Shown here piece after piece: positions 30,403 to 30,471 of a stretch of 30,471 nucleotides of DNA. Position numbers and translations under genes: made by a program. The notes beneath the pieces are model-generated. The model was not told the origin of the DNA, made no database searches, and saw only the letters and a program-made list of their open reading frames with translations. Each line of letters begins with the position of its first letter. Positions within the stretch are counted from its first letter, which is position 1. The DNA is from Microbacteriaceae bacterium (lineage in GTDB: Bacteria > Actinomycetota > Actinomycetes > Actinomycetales > Microbacteriaceae), in NCBI GenBank assembly GCA_947447385.1, contig CANFKN010000002.1, positions 1 to 30,471 of the forward strand, read 5' to 3'.

Positions 30403-30471
30403 CTAGACCTCTTGGCCATAAAAGTCGGCGAGAATCTGAGCTTGCAGCCCAAACATTTCGCGCTCTTCATC
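30403..30471 (-). CDS. ybeY: Endoribonuclease YbeY, C-terminal end only
   Basis: The minus-strand frame entering from the right edge encodes 22 residues, DEEREMFGLQAQILADFYGQ plus EV, and stops at TAG 30403. The EEREMFxLQxxIL pattern is the C-terminus of YbeY, the rRNA-maturation RNase that precedes corC and era in Actinobacteria. The zinc-binding HGxLHLxGyDH motif lies outside the window. Confidence 0.85.
   Translation of the reverse strand, partial: DEEREMFGLQAQILADFYGQEV

Overview
The window looks like chromosomal DNA of a high-G+C-phylum Gram-positive (Actinomycetota), most likely a small-genome, moderate-GC member of Microbacteriaceae such as the freshwater Rhodoluna/Aquiluna group. This is inference. 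It rests on the order ybeY-corC-era-leuA-recO-uppS-glyS-dusB-dgt-dnaG, on protein features typical of the phylum, on mixed Shine-Dalgarno and apparently leaderless starts, and on several TTG/GTG starts. Every protein gene except peptide deformylase lies on the minus strand, so most of the window reads right to left.

Reading in transcription order from the right edge: the last 22 codons of ybeY, a CorC/CNNM-type membrane protein, the GTPase era, and then leuA. leuA is preceded by a clear attenuation leader: a 14-residue peptide with four consecutive Leu codons, alternative GGCC/CCGCGG stems and a T run. There follow recO, uppS, glyS, dusB, dgt, dnaG and a 2-hydroxyacid dehydrogenase, packed tightly with overlaps or gaps of a few bases (58 bp before glyS). 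This is a housekeeping block for RNA maturation, cell-wall lipid carrier synthesis, DNA repair, replication and nucleotide control.

The middle block holds tRNA-Asn(GTT). Twenty-two bases after it comes a sensor-kinase/response-regulator pair in which both partners lack canonical phosphotransfer residues: the kinase has Ser in place of the DHp His, and the receiver lacks its acidic pair and conserved Lys. Next are peptide deformylase on the plus strand, a multi-membrane-span EamA/NIPA-like transporter, a GT4 glycosyltransferase with a charged helical tail, and a CAT-anticodon tRNA.

The left block is accessory. A 2219-residue secreted protein combines an animal-type haem peroxidase domain (all catalytic residues visible), inserted beta-modules, about 16 RTX-like calcium-binding repeats, a cadherin-like beta-sandwich, a duplicated C-terminal module and a Lys/Ala tail. 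Then comes a polar amino-acid ABC transporter (permease, ATPase, lipoprotein receptor), an intrinsic terminator, and a two-gene unit of a COG3375-like GNAT acyltransferase and an NSAR/OSBS-family racemase. Together these suggest uptake of amino acids, possibly D-forms, and their conversion through N-acyl intermediates. At the left edge is the N-terminal 321 codons of a secreted type I pullulanase, with a LacI-family-like operator upstream.

The best leads are the degenerate two-component pair, the transporter/GNAT/NSAR cluster, the modular peroxidase, the leuA leader, and a recurring pattern of -10-like hexamers ending 6-7 bases before start codons that lack a ribosome binding site.
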